A stretch of DNA of 41,562 nucleotides from Phaeodactylibacter sp. (GCF_022763345.1 NZ_JALEGS010000090.1:1-41562); one strand, 5' to 3'; shown: positions 17,621-26,390, numbered from the stretch's first letter. The notes: generated from the letters alone by a model not told the origin. Numbers and translations: made by a program.

Positions 17621-19210
17621 TCACTGAAACTGCAACTCCCCGAGCCGATAGGAACGCCCGCGTTCTCCGTAAATGATCATTTTCCGGCTTCCGGTTTGTT
17701 TACAAATTTTTGGGCGGGTGATCACTCCTGCATCCCGGTTATTGAAAAGCGGGTACATCTCCAGTTCACCGCCTTTGCGAATTTCGGCCAGCGTAATGAT
17801 GGAGTTCCGCCCATTAAAATTGTACAGGAAGTTGTCGTTATCCGAGGTGTAATTGCGGCTGTTATCGTTAAAAATGAAGTAAAGCCGGTCCCGCACAACC
17901 GCCATTGCATAGGAGGAGTAATAGCCGCCATCGTTGACGGTTTCCTGCCGTTTTGGGATGCGCACGGACCACTCCATAGAGCCGTCCGGCCTGATGTTGA
18001 CGACAATAATATCGTTGTAGTTGTAAAATTCATCAAACTGAAGGGTGCCATCCCACATCCGGTAGGTGCGCTGGTATACAAAGTACTGTTCAGCCACAAT
18101 AACGGCACCACCGTCACTGCGCAGGATCAGATCATTGAGGGCAAAGCGGTCGAGCTCTGCCTGCTGATTCGCATTTCCGGATTCCTCAGCACGCTCGGCA
18201 CGCCTTTGCTGGCCTGCCCGCATAAAAGCGGTCCTGAAGTCAAAGTCGAACTCCTGGAGGCTGATATTGAAGGCTTCTTCTGTCTCCGGATCTACCCGGA
18301 AAAAACAAGTCCCTTTGATACTTGTGGTGCCTCTGTCCGAGAAGAAGCCTGCGCAAATCAAGTCTCCTTCATTGCCAATCCGGAAAGTCATGTCTGTGAT
18401 AAACTTATCCTTTACGGCGATGCGGTACTCTTGTTTGTTTTCACCGTTATTGGTGTAAGCCAGGATGACGTATTGATAATTGGCCAGCCCACGCCGAACC
18501 GCCTGCGTTGAACCGTCCAGGAACTGAATACAAAGCAGGTAAACATTACCGTTTTCGTCGATTCGGTAGTCCTCCACTGCAAATTGCTGTTCGCTGTAGG
18601 GCAACCGGATATTCTTGGACCAAAGCTCCTGCATTTGATTGTCAAATACGCGGATGGCAAAGCGCTCTGGCTCTTTGCGTTTGCTGTCCAGCTGACTGTA
18701 TAGCAGCACCTTGGAGCTATCCTGGGACAAAAGCAGGTTGAAAGCACCGCCACGCGCCCGGTTAGCCGCAGGGATTTCTGCGATTTTTTTCAGGCTGCGC
18801 TCAGGCTGCAGGCGGCTGTTCAGTTTTTGATAAAAGAGGTAATTGGTCTTTTGAGCTTCGTTATTGAAGCTGGTAAAAAAGTAAAAATTCCCGCCAATTT
18901 TCATCAAATCCTCAAACTCGCGCCACTTCCGCTTGTACTTGAGCGGCAGCTCCACAGAACGTTTCAGCCGCTGCTGATTATCGTATTGTTCGATGAAGAC
19001 CTCGCCACGTGCGATTGCACTGGGTTGGCGCTCCCGCAAAACGTAGTAGGCCTCAGGAGCGACCTCCACAACCTTGGTGATACTGGACCTGGAGGGCTCA
19101 GTCATATCCGGCCCCCAGGATATTTCCCCTGGGACACGGTCCTGCTGTGCAAGCAAACCGGCATTGAAGGCCAGCAAAAAAAGGAGCGAAAGAAGGGTCT
19201 TGAATGGCAT
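17621..19210 (-). CDS. Exported protein of unknown function following porD
   Basis: This 529-residue protein begins with a clear signal peptide (MPFKTLLSLLFLLAFNAGLLAQ). The rest is rich in beta-strand-like segments with repeating patterns (FAIRVFDNQMQELWSKNIRL, YRIDENGNVYLLCIQFLDG, GDLICAGFFSD, GGAVIVAEQYFV, RDRLYFIFNDN) that suggest a beta-propeller. I recognise no named family and no sorting domain or lipobox. It starts 23 bp after porD in the same direction and is very probably in that operon. In many Bacteroidota recN sits here, so this neighbour is worth noting. A role in envelope biology is a guess from context only. Confidence 0.75.
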   Translation of the reverse strand: MPFKTLLSLLFLLAFNAGLLAQQDRVPGEISWGPDMTEPSRSSITKVVEVAPEAYYVLRERQPSAIARGEVFIEQYDNQQRLKRSVELPLKYKRKWREFEDLMKIGGNFYFFTSFNNEAQKTNYLFYQKLNSRLQPERSLKKIAEIPAANRARGGAFNLLLSQDSSKVLLYSQLDSKRKEPERFAIRVFDNQMQELWSKNIRLPYSEQQFAVEDYRIDENGNVYLLCIQFLDGSTQAVRRGLANYQYVILAYTNNGENKQEYRIAVKDKFITDMTFRIGNEGDLICAGFFSDRGTTSIKGTCFFRVDPETEEAFNISLQEFDFDFRTAFMRAGQQRRAERAEESGNANQQAELDRFALNDLILRSDGGAVIVAEQYFVYQRTYRMWDGTLQFDEFYNYNDIIVVNIRPDGSMEWSVRIPKRQETVNDGGYYSSYAMAVVRDRLYFIFNDNSRNYTSDNDNFLYNFNGRNSIITLAEIRKGGELEMYPLFNNRDAGVITRPKICKQTGSRKMIIYGERGRSYRLGELQFQ

Positions 19211-19233
19211 AGTCCTGAGTGAGTTTGGGCCGT

Positions 19234-20133
19234 TTATTTCAACGCTCTGAATTTAGAGGTATTGGAAGCATCTAGGCGGGTCATGGTTTGCACCACTTTG
19301 TTCTTTTCCTGAGGCGTTCCTTTCTTGAAGATCTCCATAATTTCATCGGCTTTGGTATCCGAGAAGGTCTGTATGATCATAGAGTTGGGATAGGCCTGAT
19401 CTACATCCCGGAACTGTTCCATAGACGCGGCAATGATAGCCCGGCAGGTCGCCACATCATTTGCAGCCACATCCAGCCCCTGCCGGTGGTACTCATACCA
19501 AGCCTGCCGGAATGGGCGTACCCTTGGCGAGGTTAGGTTCTCAATCAGAAAAAACCGGCTGGGGTCTCCATCGATAGCTCGCCATCCCGGGCTTGCCGCT
19601 GCCGCACCATCGGGTACCATATTTACAATCTCCTGTGCCGCCTGGAAGTAGGGCTCTCCCCCGAAGGCAGCGAAGCTGTCGTAGTCGAGCCCCAGAATAA
19701 TGTAAGCGTAAAAAGCCAGGCAGGAGGACAGGTTATCATTAAATCGGTTCTGGCTAAACTGAATCGGCTGAAAAGGCTCATAGCTGAAGACTACGCCCTT
19801 GTCGATGTAGTTGAGCAGCGGCGTATCGTAGTTGCTATTGTACACGGGCCGGGAAGCCTGAACGGCAATATCTGCCTTAAAAGCCACCTGCGAAAGCTCT
19901 TCCTGAATGGTAATCAGGATATTGGCTTTAATGCGTTCTTCAGGCTCGAAAGCGTCATCCGTCCACTTTTGGTTGTTCATGAACTCTGCGATGGAGCTAG
20001 CCAGCGTCTCAAAAATTTGCGGATCTGCCTGTTGGAGTTTCTGGGTATTGGTACGGACGATAACTTCCAGCTCCTGCGCTTGCATAGCGAACAGGCCGCA
20101 CAGTAATATTCCGGATAGGATTAATTTTCTCAT
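19234..20133 (-). CDS. porD: Type IX secretion system protein PorD (DUF4835)
   Basis: From the ATG at 20133 the product has 299 residues and starts with a signal peptide (MRKLILSGILLCGLFAMQAQ). The body matches the DUF4835/PorD family: ELEVIVRTNTQKLQQADPQ, a segment ending in EFMNNQKWTDD, FKADIAVQASRPVYNSNYD, FNDNLSSCLAFYAYIILGLDYDSF and GWRAIDGDPSRFFLIENL. PorD is needed for T9SS function in Porphyromonas; its exact position in the machine is not settled. It follows coaBC by 19 bp, the usual Bacteroidota order. An in-frame start 45 bp further upstream would overlap coaBC and adds non-signal residues, so I prefer the later ATG. Confidence 0.9.
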   Translation of the reverse strand: MRKLILSGILLCGLFAMQAQELEVIVRTNTQKLQQADPQIFETLASSIAEFMNNQKWTDDAFEPEERIKANILITIQEELSQVAFKADIAVQASRPVYNSNYDTPLLNYIDKGVVFSYEPFQPIQFSQNRFNDNLSSCLAFYAYIILGLDYDSFAAFGGEPYFQAAQEIVNMVPDGAAAASPGWRAIDGDPSRFFLIENLTSPRVRPFRQAWYEYHRQGLDVAANDVATCRAIIAASMEQFRDVDQAYPNSMIIQTFSDTKADEIMEIFKKGTPQEKNKVVQTMTRLDASNTSKFRALK

Positions 20134-20152
20134 GGTACTTATGCTTTTCGGT

Positions 20153-21352
20153 TCAGCCCCATAGTTCCTGAAGGGCATCGACGATGTCAGCAGCTACAGC
20201 TGCCTTGGTTTTTAACTCAAATTCGCGTTTCTTATTGCCTCGATCCAGGATAGTGATTTTATTCGTATCATGGTTAAAGCCCGCGCCGCTATCCGTCAGG
20301 CTGTTCAGAACGATAAGGTCCAGATTTTTGCTTTCCAGCTTGGACTGTGCGTTTTCCAGCCCATTTTGGGTTTCCAGCGCAAAGCCTACCAGTTTTTGAT
20401 GGGCAGATTTGCTTTGACCGAGCGATGCAGCAATGTCTGGGTTCCTGACCAGGGACACCTGCATTTCGTCCCCTGATTTCTTTATTTTTTGTTCAGCGGC
20501 TTCAGCCGGCCGGTAGTCTGCTACAGCGGCTGCCAGTACAGCAGCATCACAGCGGTCAAATACGGCTGTGGCGGCGGCGTGCATTTCCAGGGCGGTGCCT
20601 ACCCGAACGACCTCAACCCCAGGCTGGCCGGGCGACAAAGCTGAGGGCCCCAAAATCAGATGAACCGCCGCACCACGCGCGCTCAGTTCATCCGCAATGG
20701 CCACTCCCATTTTGCCACTCGAGCGGTTACCGATAAAGCGGACCGGATCAATAGGCTCGTACGTTGGGCCTGCTGTGACAAGTACCCGTTTGCCGCTCAG
20801 GCTTTGCGCCCTGCTGAAGTGCCCGCCAAGGACTTCCAGGATGATTTCCGGCTCTGCCATGCGCCCCTCTCCTACCAGTCCGCTTGCCAACTCGCCTTTC
20901 CCGACCGGAATCAGCTGATTCCCGAAGCGCTGTAGCCGACTAACGTTTTCCTGTGTTGCCGGATGTTTCCACATGTCCAGGTCCATAGCCGGTGCAAAGA
21001 ACACGGGGCAACGCGCAGAAAGGTAAGTGGCAGCGATGATATTATCGCAAATGCCCTGCGACAGCTTAGCCAGAGTGGTTGCAGTTAGCGGAGCAAGCAC
21101 CATAGCATCCGCCCAGAGCCCCATCTCCACATGGTTGTTCCAGCTGTCGCCGGATGCCACATCGGTATGCACCTTGTTCCGGGAAAGGGTAGCCAGGGTA
21201 AGGGGCGTGATAAAGTCAGTAGCCGCCGCAGTCATCAGCACCTGTACTTCGGCTCCTGCCTTGATCAGCAGCCGCACCAGCGAGGCTGCCTTGTAGGCGG
21301 CTATGCTACCGGTAATGCCTAATATTATTTTCTTGCCGTGGAGTGCGGACAT
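20153..21352 (-). CDS. coaBC: Bifunctional phosphopantothenoylcysteine decarboxylase / phosphopantothenate-cysteine ligase
   Basis: The product has 399 residues. The N-terminal CoaC half decarboxylates 4'-phosphopantothenoylcysteine using FMN; the C-terminal CoaB half joins phosphopantothenate and cysteine. Both steps belong to coenzyme A synthesis. CoaC motifs are GSIAAYKA, NHVEMGLWADAMVLAPLTA (catalytic His) and PAMDLDMWKHP. CoaB shows VLVTAGPTYEPIDPVRFIGN, RSSGKMG and KLVGFALET. Two positions differ from E. coli Dfp: PAMD in place of PAMN, and ELASGLVGEGRM with Ser where E. coli has the catalytic Cys of ACG. I believe this is usual in Bacteroidota, from memory. The gene lies between omega and porD. 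Confidence 0.94.
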   Translation of the reverse strand: MSALHGKKIILGITGSIAAYKAASLVRLLIKAGAEVQVLMTAAATDFITPLTLATLSRNKVHTDVASGDSWNNHVEMGLWADAMVLAPLTATTLAKLSQGICDNIIAATYLSARCPVFFAPAMDLDMWKHPATQENVSRLQRFGNQLIPVGKGELASGLVGEGRMAEPEIILEVLGGHFSRAQSLSGKRVLVTAGPTYEPIDPVRFIGNRSSGKMGVAIADELSARGAAVHLILGPSALSPGQPGVEVVRVGTALEMHAAATAVFDRCDAAVLAAAVADYRPAEAAEQKIKKSGDEMQVSLVRNPDIAASLGQSKSAHQKLVGFALETQNGLENAQSKLESKNLDLIVLNSLTDSGAGFNHDTNKITILDRGNKKREFELKTKAAVAADIVDALQELWG

Positions 21353-21458
21353 GGTCAGGACGATTGGTTGGCCATAGATACCCTATGAATAACGAAGAGC
21401 AGGGGAAAGGGCGCGCCTATCCTCTGCTCTCCGGAAAAATCAGTGTGCACAGACAACG

Positions 21459-21800
21459 CTAGAGGTCGTCTTCCTGCTTTTTGTTGTAACGGCTGTAAAG
21501 CTCGCCATTGATATATTCTTCAGAAGCGATAACCACAGGGTTAGGGAGGCGCTCGTAGAACTTGGAAATTTCGATCTGCTCCTTGTTTTCGCTTACTTCT
21601 TCGATGGCATCAGAAGATACCGCGAATTCTTCAAGCTTCTGGTGCAGCTCGTGCTTAAGTTCTATTGCCAGCTGACGAGACCGCTTCGTGATGATCGCGA
21701 GTGCTTCATACACATTGCCGGTATTGGCAGCCAGGCCGTGCACATCACGCGCCTTAACATTAGGATCTAGCCCCTGTACTTTCGTCTTGATATCTGACAT
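21459..21800 (-). CDS. rpoZ: DNA-directed RNA polymerase omega subunit (Bacteroidota type)
   Basis: This 113-residue protein resembles the Rpb6/omega-like subunit encoded between bamD and coaBC in Bacteroidota. The core reads NVYEALAIITKRSRQLAIELKHEL, which fits the omega motif of a Tyr/Phe-Glu segment followed by basic RARQ-like helix residues that hold the beta' subunit. The C-terminal tail (NPVVIASEEYINGELYSRY) is typical of this clade. The ATG at 21800 lies inside the end of bamD (41-bp overlap in another frame), so translation of the two is likely linked. The call rests on motif and gene order. Confidence 0.85.
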   Translation of the reverse strand: MSDIKTKVQGLDPNVKARDVHGLAANTGNVYEALAIITKRSRQLAIELKHELHQKLEEFAVSSDAIEEVSENKEQIEISKFYERLPNPVVIASEEYINGELYSRYNKKQEDDL

Positions 21801-22593
21801 TCTCTAATTCTTTTAATTGATCGGTTGACTGTTCATACATCTTCTGAACTTCGTCGGCATAACGGCTGTCGCTATACCTTTCCAGAAACTCAGAAGCACG
21901 CTCCACTGCATCCGTATAGCGTTCTTTTTGTTTTTCGACAAAGCTGTTCTTTGCCAGCAGGTAAGCCGACCGGATAATCATGTAACCGATTTCAATACGG
22001 TTTTGGGTATCCGGGAAGTCTTTGAGTACATTTTCGAACGACTGAATAGCCGCCTGATAATCCTGCAGGTCATAGTAAAGCTCTGCCGCTTTATAAGCTT
22101 TGAGCTCCAGCTTGGCCCGCATGGCATCAATCAGCTTATTGCACTGCTCCACCCGGTCACTGTTCGGGTAAGTATTGACAAACAGCTGAAAGCCTTCAAT
22201 CGCTTCAATGGTGTACTGCTGGTCCAGACGGAACGTTGGAGACAGCTGATAGTTGGCATAAGCCGACATAAAATCTGCTTCTTCTCTGAGTTCGCTGGTA
22301 CCGTACGTGGTCGAGAAATTTTTAAAGTAATAAGCGGCCAGGATAAACTGCTCCAGATGGTAGTAGGTGTAGGCGTACTTGAAGTAGATATCCTCTGCCT
22401 CACGCTTGCCACGGTAGCTGCTGATGATAATCTCAAACAGCGCCTGCGCCTTTTGGTACTCCTCCGCCTCGTAATACGCCATCGCTTTGGTGTATATACG
22501 GTCCACATCACCGCTCGTACGTATCTTTTCAAACTCGCTTTTACAGGAAGCCAGGCTTATACTGATGATCACGAGTAACAGTAGTCGTTTCAT
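21760..22593 (-). CDS. bamD: Outer-membrane assembly lipoprotein BamD
   Basis: The product has 277 residues. The N-terminus MKRLLLLVIISISLASCKS is a lipoprotein signal with lipobox LASC (Cys17). The rest is TPR-like helices, for example KAMAYYEAEEYQKAQALFEI, YFKYAYTYYHLEQFILAAYYF, ELYYDLQDYQAAIQSFENVL and FPDT, as in BamD, which helps BamA insert beta-barrels in the outer membrane. The length and the next genes (omega, coaBC, porD) fit the Bacteroidota locus. A promoter with an excellent match ends only 7 bp before the ATG, so the message may be leaderless. Confidence 0.9.
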   Translation of the reverse strand: MKRLLLLVIISISLASCKSEFEKIRTSGDVDRIYTKAMAYYEAEEYQKAQALFEIIISSYRGKREAEDIYFKYAYTYYHLEQFILAAYYFKNFSTTYGTSELREEADFMSAYANYQLSPTFRLDQQYTIEAIEGFQLFVNTYPNSDRVEQCNKLIDAMRAKLELKAYKAAELYYDLQDYQAAIQSFENVLKDFPDTQNRIEIGYMIIRSAYLLAKNSFVEKQKERYTDAVERASEFLERYSDSRYADEVQKMYEQSTDQLKELENVRYQDESTGARS

Positions 22594-22600
22594 AAGTTTG

Positions 22601-22632
22601 CAAAATTACAGCATTTTAGACAATAGTTCAAA
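22601..22632 (-). promoter_or_regulatory. Bacteroidota-type promoter of the bamD operon
   Basis: On the minus strand TTTG (22632-22629), a 20-bp spacer and TAATTTTG (22608-22601) match the -33 TTTG / -7 TAnnTTTG consensus fully. Only CAAACTT separates the -7 box from the bamD ATG at 22593, so transcription should begin at or within a few bases of the start codon. Confidence 0.72.
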
Positions 22633-22717
22633 CTTTGTGCTCCTCAAGGAGGATAAAAAGAGCGTTAAGGTTGGCTGAGCAGCCCGGAAGAATGAATTTT
22701 GACCTATTTTAGCCCGT

Positions 22718-23653
22718 ATGAAGCGGATTGAAGAGTTCCGAATGTATTACAACCATACCATTCATCCGGAGTTACTGCGGATGGAACGGCGGCGGCTTCG
22801 CCTGATCCGGTTGTTTGTGCTGTCCGGTCTCCTTCTTGCCGGTATCTTCCTGCTCGAATTCTACCTCGATATCTGGGCGCTTACCCTTGCACTGGCCATT
22901 CCGATCGGGCTTTTTCTTTTCTACCTCGCCTACCGGATTCAGCGGTTCCGGAATACCTTCAAGCCGAATGTCATTAATTTGGTCCTTGATTTTATTGATG
23001 ATGGTATCAATTATGATGTCAATTACCCCCTGAAATATGACCCCAAGGGTTTTATTGACCGCAAACGCTTCCTGGCCAGCCAACTCTTTGCCACCCCTGC
23101 TGACAGCTACCACGGGGAGGATTTCATCACCGGAAAAGTAGGCAACCTGGAGTTTGAAATGTGCGAGTTGTTTGTCTCAGAAACCTCTCCGGTGAAGAAC
23201 GGGCTACAGCAGTTGTTCAAGGGCGTTTTCATGCACGCTACTTTTCCGGAAGAAGCAAAAGGCAGGATCATCATCTGGCCCAAAAGGTACCGCCACCGGC
23301 ACTTCCGGGCCATCCGGGACTTTACCTGGCTGGGCGGCATTGACGTGAGCGATGAAATCCTTAACCCTGAATTCCGGGAAGTCTACCTTGTTTACGCCAC
23401 TCAACGGACGCACGTCATCGGTATCCTTTCCGAACCCATGCAGCAAGCCATTGTGGATTTCAGAAAAGCAACAGGCAAGGAAATTTACATGTCTTTCATC
23501 AACCGGGAAATCTATGCTGCCGTTACGGAAGATAAAGACCTGCTGGAGCCCCACATTCTGCGCTCTAACCTCAGCTTCGAGTTGATACGGGAGTTTTTCA
23601 GCGACATCCACATGTTACTAGAAATTGCTGAAGACTTTGACCGGACGCATTAG
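22718..23653 (+). CDS. DUF3137 membrane protein
   Basis: The product has 311 residues and is transcribed away from bamD. After a charged N-terminus (MKRIEEFRMYYNHTIHPELLRM) there are two adjacent transmembrane helices (about 28-48 and 53-72). A large soluble domain follows with IDDGINYDVNY, FATPADSYHGEDFITGKVG, FKGVFMHATFPEEAKGRIII and VYATQRTHVIGIL. This fits the DUF3137 family (also described as Galanin-like in some databases), whose function is not known. A weak TATTTTAG box lies 5 bp before the ATG. The gene ends 7 bp from the stop of the convergent universal stress gene. Confidence 0.8.
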   Translation: MKRIEEFRMYYNHTIHPELLRMERRRLRLIRLFVLSGLLLAGIFLLEFYLDIWALTLALAIPIGLFLFYLAYRIQRFRNTFKPNVINLVLDFIDDGINYDVNYPLKYDPKGFIDRKRFLASQLFATPADSYHGEDFITGKVGNLEFEMCELFVSETSPVKNGLQQLFKGVFMHATFPEEAKGRIIIWPKRYRHRHFRAIRDFTWLGGIDVSDEILNPEFREVYLVYATQRTHVIGILSEPMQQAIVDFRKATGKEIYMSFINREIYAAVTEDKDLLEPHILRSNLSFELIREFFSDIHMLLEIAEDFDRTH

Positions 23654-23660
23654 CCCCCCC

Positions 23661-24470
23661 TTAACCCTCTTTCAGAATAAGCAGGGGTACGGGCGTATTG
23701 AACACCTTCCTGGTCGTGGCACTTACGTGGAAAACTTCCTCCAGGAAGCCTCGCTGCCGCCGCACCATCACCAGCAGTTGCGCCCCGCAGTCTATTACGA
23801 AGTTATTGATGCTCTCATTGACGTTTTCTTCTTCGAGCTCGTAGTGGAAAGAATGGTCAATGCCGCTCAGCGCCTCGTCCACGCTGGGGTCGATGCCATC
23901 CTCTTCAAAGGCGGCCGATTGGTGAAAAACACAAACCGGTGCATCAAATGCTTTAGAAATCACCGACATCGGCTTTACCATTTCGCGATCTTCCAGCCCT
24001 TCTTCATCGATGGCCAGTACAATCTTTTCCACTGGCGTATACCTGTAGCCGGCAGGGACCGCAAGTACCGGTACGTCAGCCTGCTTCAGCACAGCATTTG
24101 TGGTGCTGCCAAAAAATATCTCCTGCAAACCTGAGGCGCCCTGTGTACCCATCAGAATGAGGTCATACCGGTTGCGCTGGGCAAAGTCGGTGATCAGGTC
24201 TACAGTAGGCCCCCGAAGGATTTGGCTATCAATGGTGACGCCGTTTTGCAGCCTGGGCTCTACAGCCTTTATAGCCTCAAGGGACTGGTCTACGGCATCC
24301 TTTTTCATAAAGTCGCTGACCGATACAAACATGCCTGCGTTGCTATGCACTTCGTAAGTGTGCAGTAAAGTCAGCTCTACATTGCCTATGGCATTGGCCA
24401 GCCCAACTCCGTATTGGAGGGCGCCCATGGCATTAGAGGAGAAATCGGTTGGAATCAGTATTTTTCTCAT
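23661..24470 (-). CDS. Tandem-domain universal stress protein (UspA family)
   Basis: The product has 269 residues with two Usp domains. The first (1-140) begins KILIPTDFSSNAMGAL and has the ATP-binding pattern GTQGASGLQEIFFGSTT (G-x2-G-x9-G-S/T), so nucleotide binding is likely. The second (about 150-269) starts EKIVLAIDEEG, and its loop MVRRQRGFLEEVFHVSATTR lacks the glycine pattern, so it is probably degenerate. Tandem Usp proteins with one active half are common in Bacteroidota. The gene is divergent from a FixL-like kinase 123 bp away. Since Usp genes are often part of low-oxygen regulons, it may be a target of that system; this is inference. Confidence 0.88.
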   Translation of the reverse strand: MRKILIPTDFSSNAMGALQYGVGLANAIGNVELTLLHTYEVHSNAGMFVSVSDFMKKDAVDQSLEAIKAVEPRLQNGVTIDSQILRGPTVDLITDFAQRNRYDLILMGTQGASGLQEIFFGSTTNAVLKQADVPVLAVPAGYRYTPVEKIVLAIDEEGLEDREMVKPMSVISKAFDAPVCVFHQSAAFEEDGIDPSVDEALSGIDHSFHYELEEENVNESINNFVIDCGAQLLVMVRRQRGFLEEVFHVSATTRKVFNTPVPLLILKEG

Positions 24471-24553
24471 AGCACTGGCGTTTTGGTAGGATTCTACATC
24501 AATTTAACGGGGTCTCAGCAGACCAGGACATGACATCAATCAAGGCAGAGGGG

Positions 24554-24565
24554 TGACATTTGTCA
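24554..24565. promoter_or_regulatory. Palindrome TGACA-TT-TGTCA in divergent Usp/kinase region
   Basis: TGACATTTGTCA has perfect 5-bp arms about a TT centre, 28 bp before the TTG start of the kinase. Two copies of ACATCAAT (24496-24503, 24533-24540) lie between it and the Usp gene. It could be an operator for the Crp/Fnr-type regulator encoded next door, but it is shorter-spaced than classical Crp or Fnr sites. Confidence 0.3.
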
Positions 24566-24593
24566 TCTTTTTCCACCGGGCTTACCTGTTAAC

Positions 24594-26324
24594 TTGCCTG
24601 CTGATTTTGCCCTGACCAAGCCATTATCGCAAATACCAATTTCACGCACAAACATTTTGAGCCAATTATTTAAATCTTTAGCGCCCGAAGAAGCAGCCCT
24701 TCAGTTGGAGGCCATTATTCAGTCTGCAACGGACGGCATCATTTCTATTGATGCCAGGGGTCGCATGGTCTTAGTCAATCAGGCTGCCGCTCAACTTTTT
24801 GGATATTCGAAAGCGGAAATGCTCGGACAAAGCATCAATATGCTCATGCCGGCGCATCATGCCCAACAGCACGACAACTACATTGCCCGCTACATGAAAA
24901 CCGGGGAGGCTCAAATCATTGGCATCGGCCGTGAAGTAATGGCTCAGCGCAAAGACGGCTCTCAATTTCCAATCAGGCTCAGCATTAGCGAAGTGGAAAT
25001 GGGGGACCGCCGATTGTTCACCGGCATCGTCCACGACCTCACCCAGCAAAAGACCGCCGAATCGGCCCTACAAAGGGAGAAGGAGCGCGCCCAACGCTAT
25101 TTGAATATCGCTAATACGATCATTGTTATTCTGGACCGCGATGGCAAAATAAATTTACTCAACGACAAAGGCCGGAAGATTCTTGAAGTCGAACCCAACG
25201 AAGCGATTGGCAAGGACTGGGTGGACCATTTCATCCCTGACAACTACCGGAGCGAAGTCAAAGTGGTCTTCCGGGCTCTGATGGATGGCAGGGACATTGA
25301 GTACTATGAGAATTATATACAGTCTGCTTCCGGAAAGCAACACCTGGTGGCCTGGCACAACACTTTACTGAGGGATGACGAGGGGCAAATTACCGGCACC
25401 CTGAGCTCCGGCATAGACATCAGTGCGCAACGGGAGGCTGAAGACCGGATCATCCGGCTCAATCAGGAGCTGGAAAAGCGGGTCGCTGCCCGTACGGAAG
25501 AGCTTGCCGAGGTGGTCAATCAGCTGCTTGGCATCAACAAACAGCTCAAGCATGAGATCAAAGAGCGGGAAACCGCCGAGGCTGCACTGAAAACCAAAGA
25601 GAAACAGCTGACCACCGCCCTGGAAAAGGAAAAGGAGCTCAACGAGCTCAAATCCCGGTTTGTCTCCATGGCTTCTCATGAGTTCCGGACGCCGCTGAGT
25701 ACAATTCTTTCCTCTGCCGATCTCATCGAAGCTTATCAGAACGAAGAACAGCAAAAGAAGCGCCTTCGGCATACCCAAAGGATCAAGACCTCGGTAGCCA
25801 ACCTGACCAGTATCCTCAACGATTTTCTGTCGCTGAGCCGGCTCGAAGAGGGCAAGCTAAGCTTCAACCCTTCCGAGTTTGAACTTACAGCAGTTTGGAA
25901 GGAAGTGGAAGAGGGCGTACAGGGCATGCTTAAAAAAGGACAACAGCTAAACATCAAAGGCCTTGAACAAATTCCCGACCTGAATACGGACCGTAGAATC
26001 CTGCAAAATATTTTCTACAATCTGCTTTCCAATGCCATCAAGTACAGCGGTGAGGGGCAGCCCATAGATTGCAAGGTAGAAAGGAAAAACGGGGATTTGA
26101 AAATCGCCATACAGGACTATGGCATCGGTATACCTGAATCCGAGCAACAGCATTTATTCACCCGCTTTTTCAGGGCGCATAATGTAGAAAACATACAGGG
26201 CACGGGGCTCGGGCTCAATATCGTCAAAGGTTATGTGGATCTCCTGGGCGGGCATATCACTTTTGAAAGCGTACCCGAACAAGGCTCAACGTTCAGGGTA
26301 ACGATCCCCTTAGAGCATCACTAA
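24594..26324 (+). CDS. FixL-like PAS sensor histidine kinase (putative haem oxygen sensor)
   Basis: The frame gives up to 576 residues. No ATG precedes the first PAS domain; TTG at 24594 or 24657 are the possible starts. No transmembrane helix is seen, so the protein is cytoplasmic. PAS 1 (about 35-155) has QQHDNYIARY with His93 and IIGIGR with Arg113. Their 20-residue spacing equals the haem-binding His200 and the O2-switch Arg220 of Bradyrhizobium FixL. PAS 2 spans about 165-280, followed by a coiled coil (about 283-350). The HisKA phospho-acceptor is His362 (ASHEFRTPL). The ATPase has NLLSNAIKYS, DYGIGIP and GTGLGLNIV. Residue 107 is Gln where FixL has His214. The next gene is its probable partner regulator. 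Confidence 0.88.
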   Translation: MPADFALTKPLSQIPISRTNILSQLFKSLAPEEAALQLEAIIQSATDGIISIDARGRMVLVNQAAAQLFGYSKAEMLGQSINMLMPAHHAQQHDNYIARYMKTGEAQIIGIGREVMAQRKDGSQFPIRLSISEVEMGDRRLFTGIVHDLTQQKTAESALQREKERAQRYLNIANTIIVILDRDGKINLLNDKGRKILEVEPNEAIGKDWVDHFIPDNYRSEVKVVFRALMDGRDIEYYENYIQSASGKQHLVAWHNTLLRDDEGQITGTLSSGIDISAQREAEDRIIRLNQELEKRVAARTEELAEVVNQLLGINKQLKHEIKERETAEAALKTKEKQLTTALEKEKELNELKSRFVSMASHEFRTPLSTILSSADLIEAYQNEEQQKKRLRHTQRIKTSVANLTSILNDFLSLSRLEEGKLSFNPSEFELTAVWKEVEEGVQGMLKKGQQLNIKGLEQIPDLNTDRRILQNIFYNLLSNAIKYSGEGQPIDCKVERKNGDLKIAIQDYGIGIPESEQQHLFTRFFRAHNVENIQGTGLGLNIVKGYVDLLGGHITFESVPEQGSTFRVTIPLEHH

Positions 26325-26390
26325 AACACTCCGCAAGCTGTAAGCCATGATAACAGGTACCCGCTTTATTTAAAGAACAGGTATTCTAAC

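Noticed and set aside
20134..20178. Longer N-terminus for PorD
   Set aside because: It overlaps the coaBC end and puts 15 polar residues before a perfect signal peptide.
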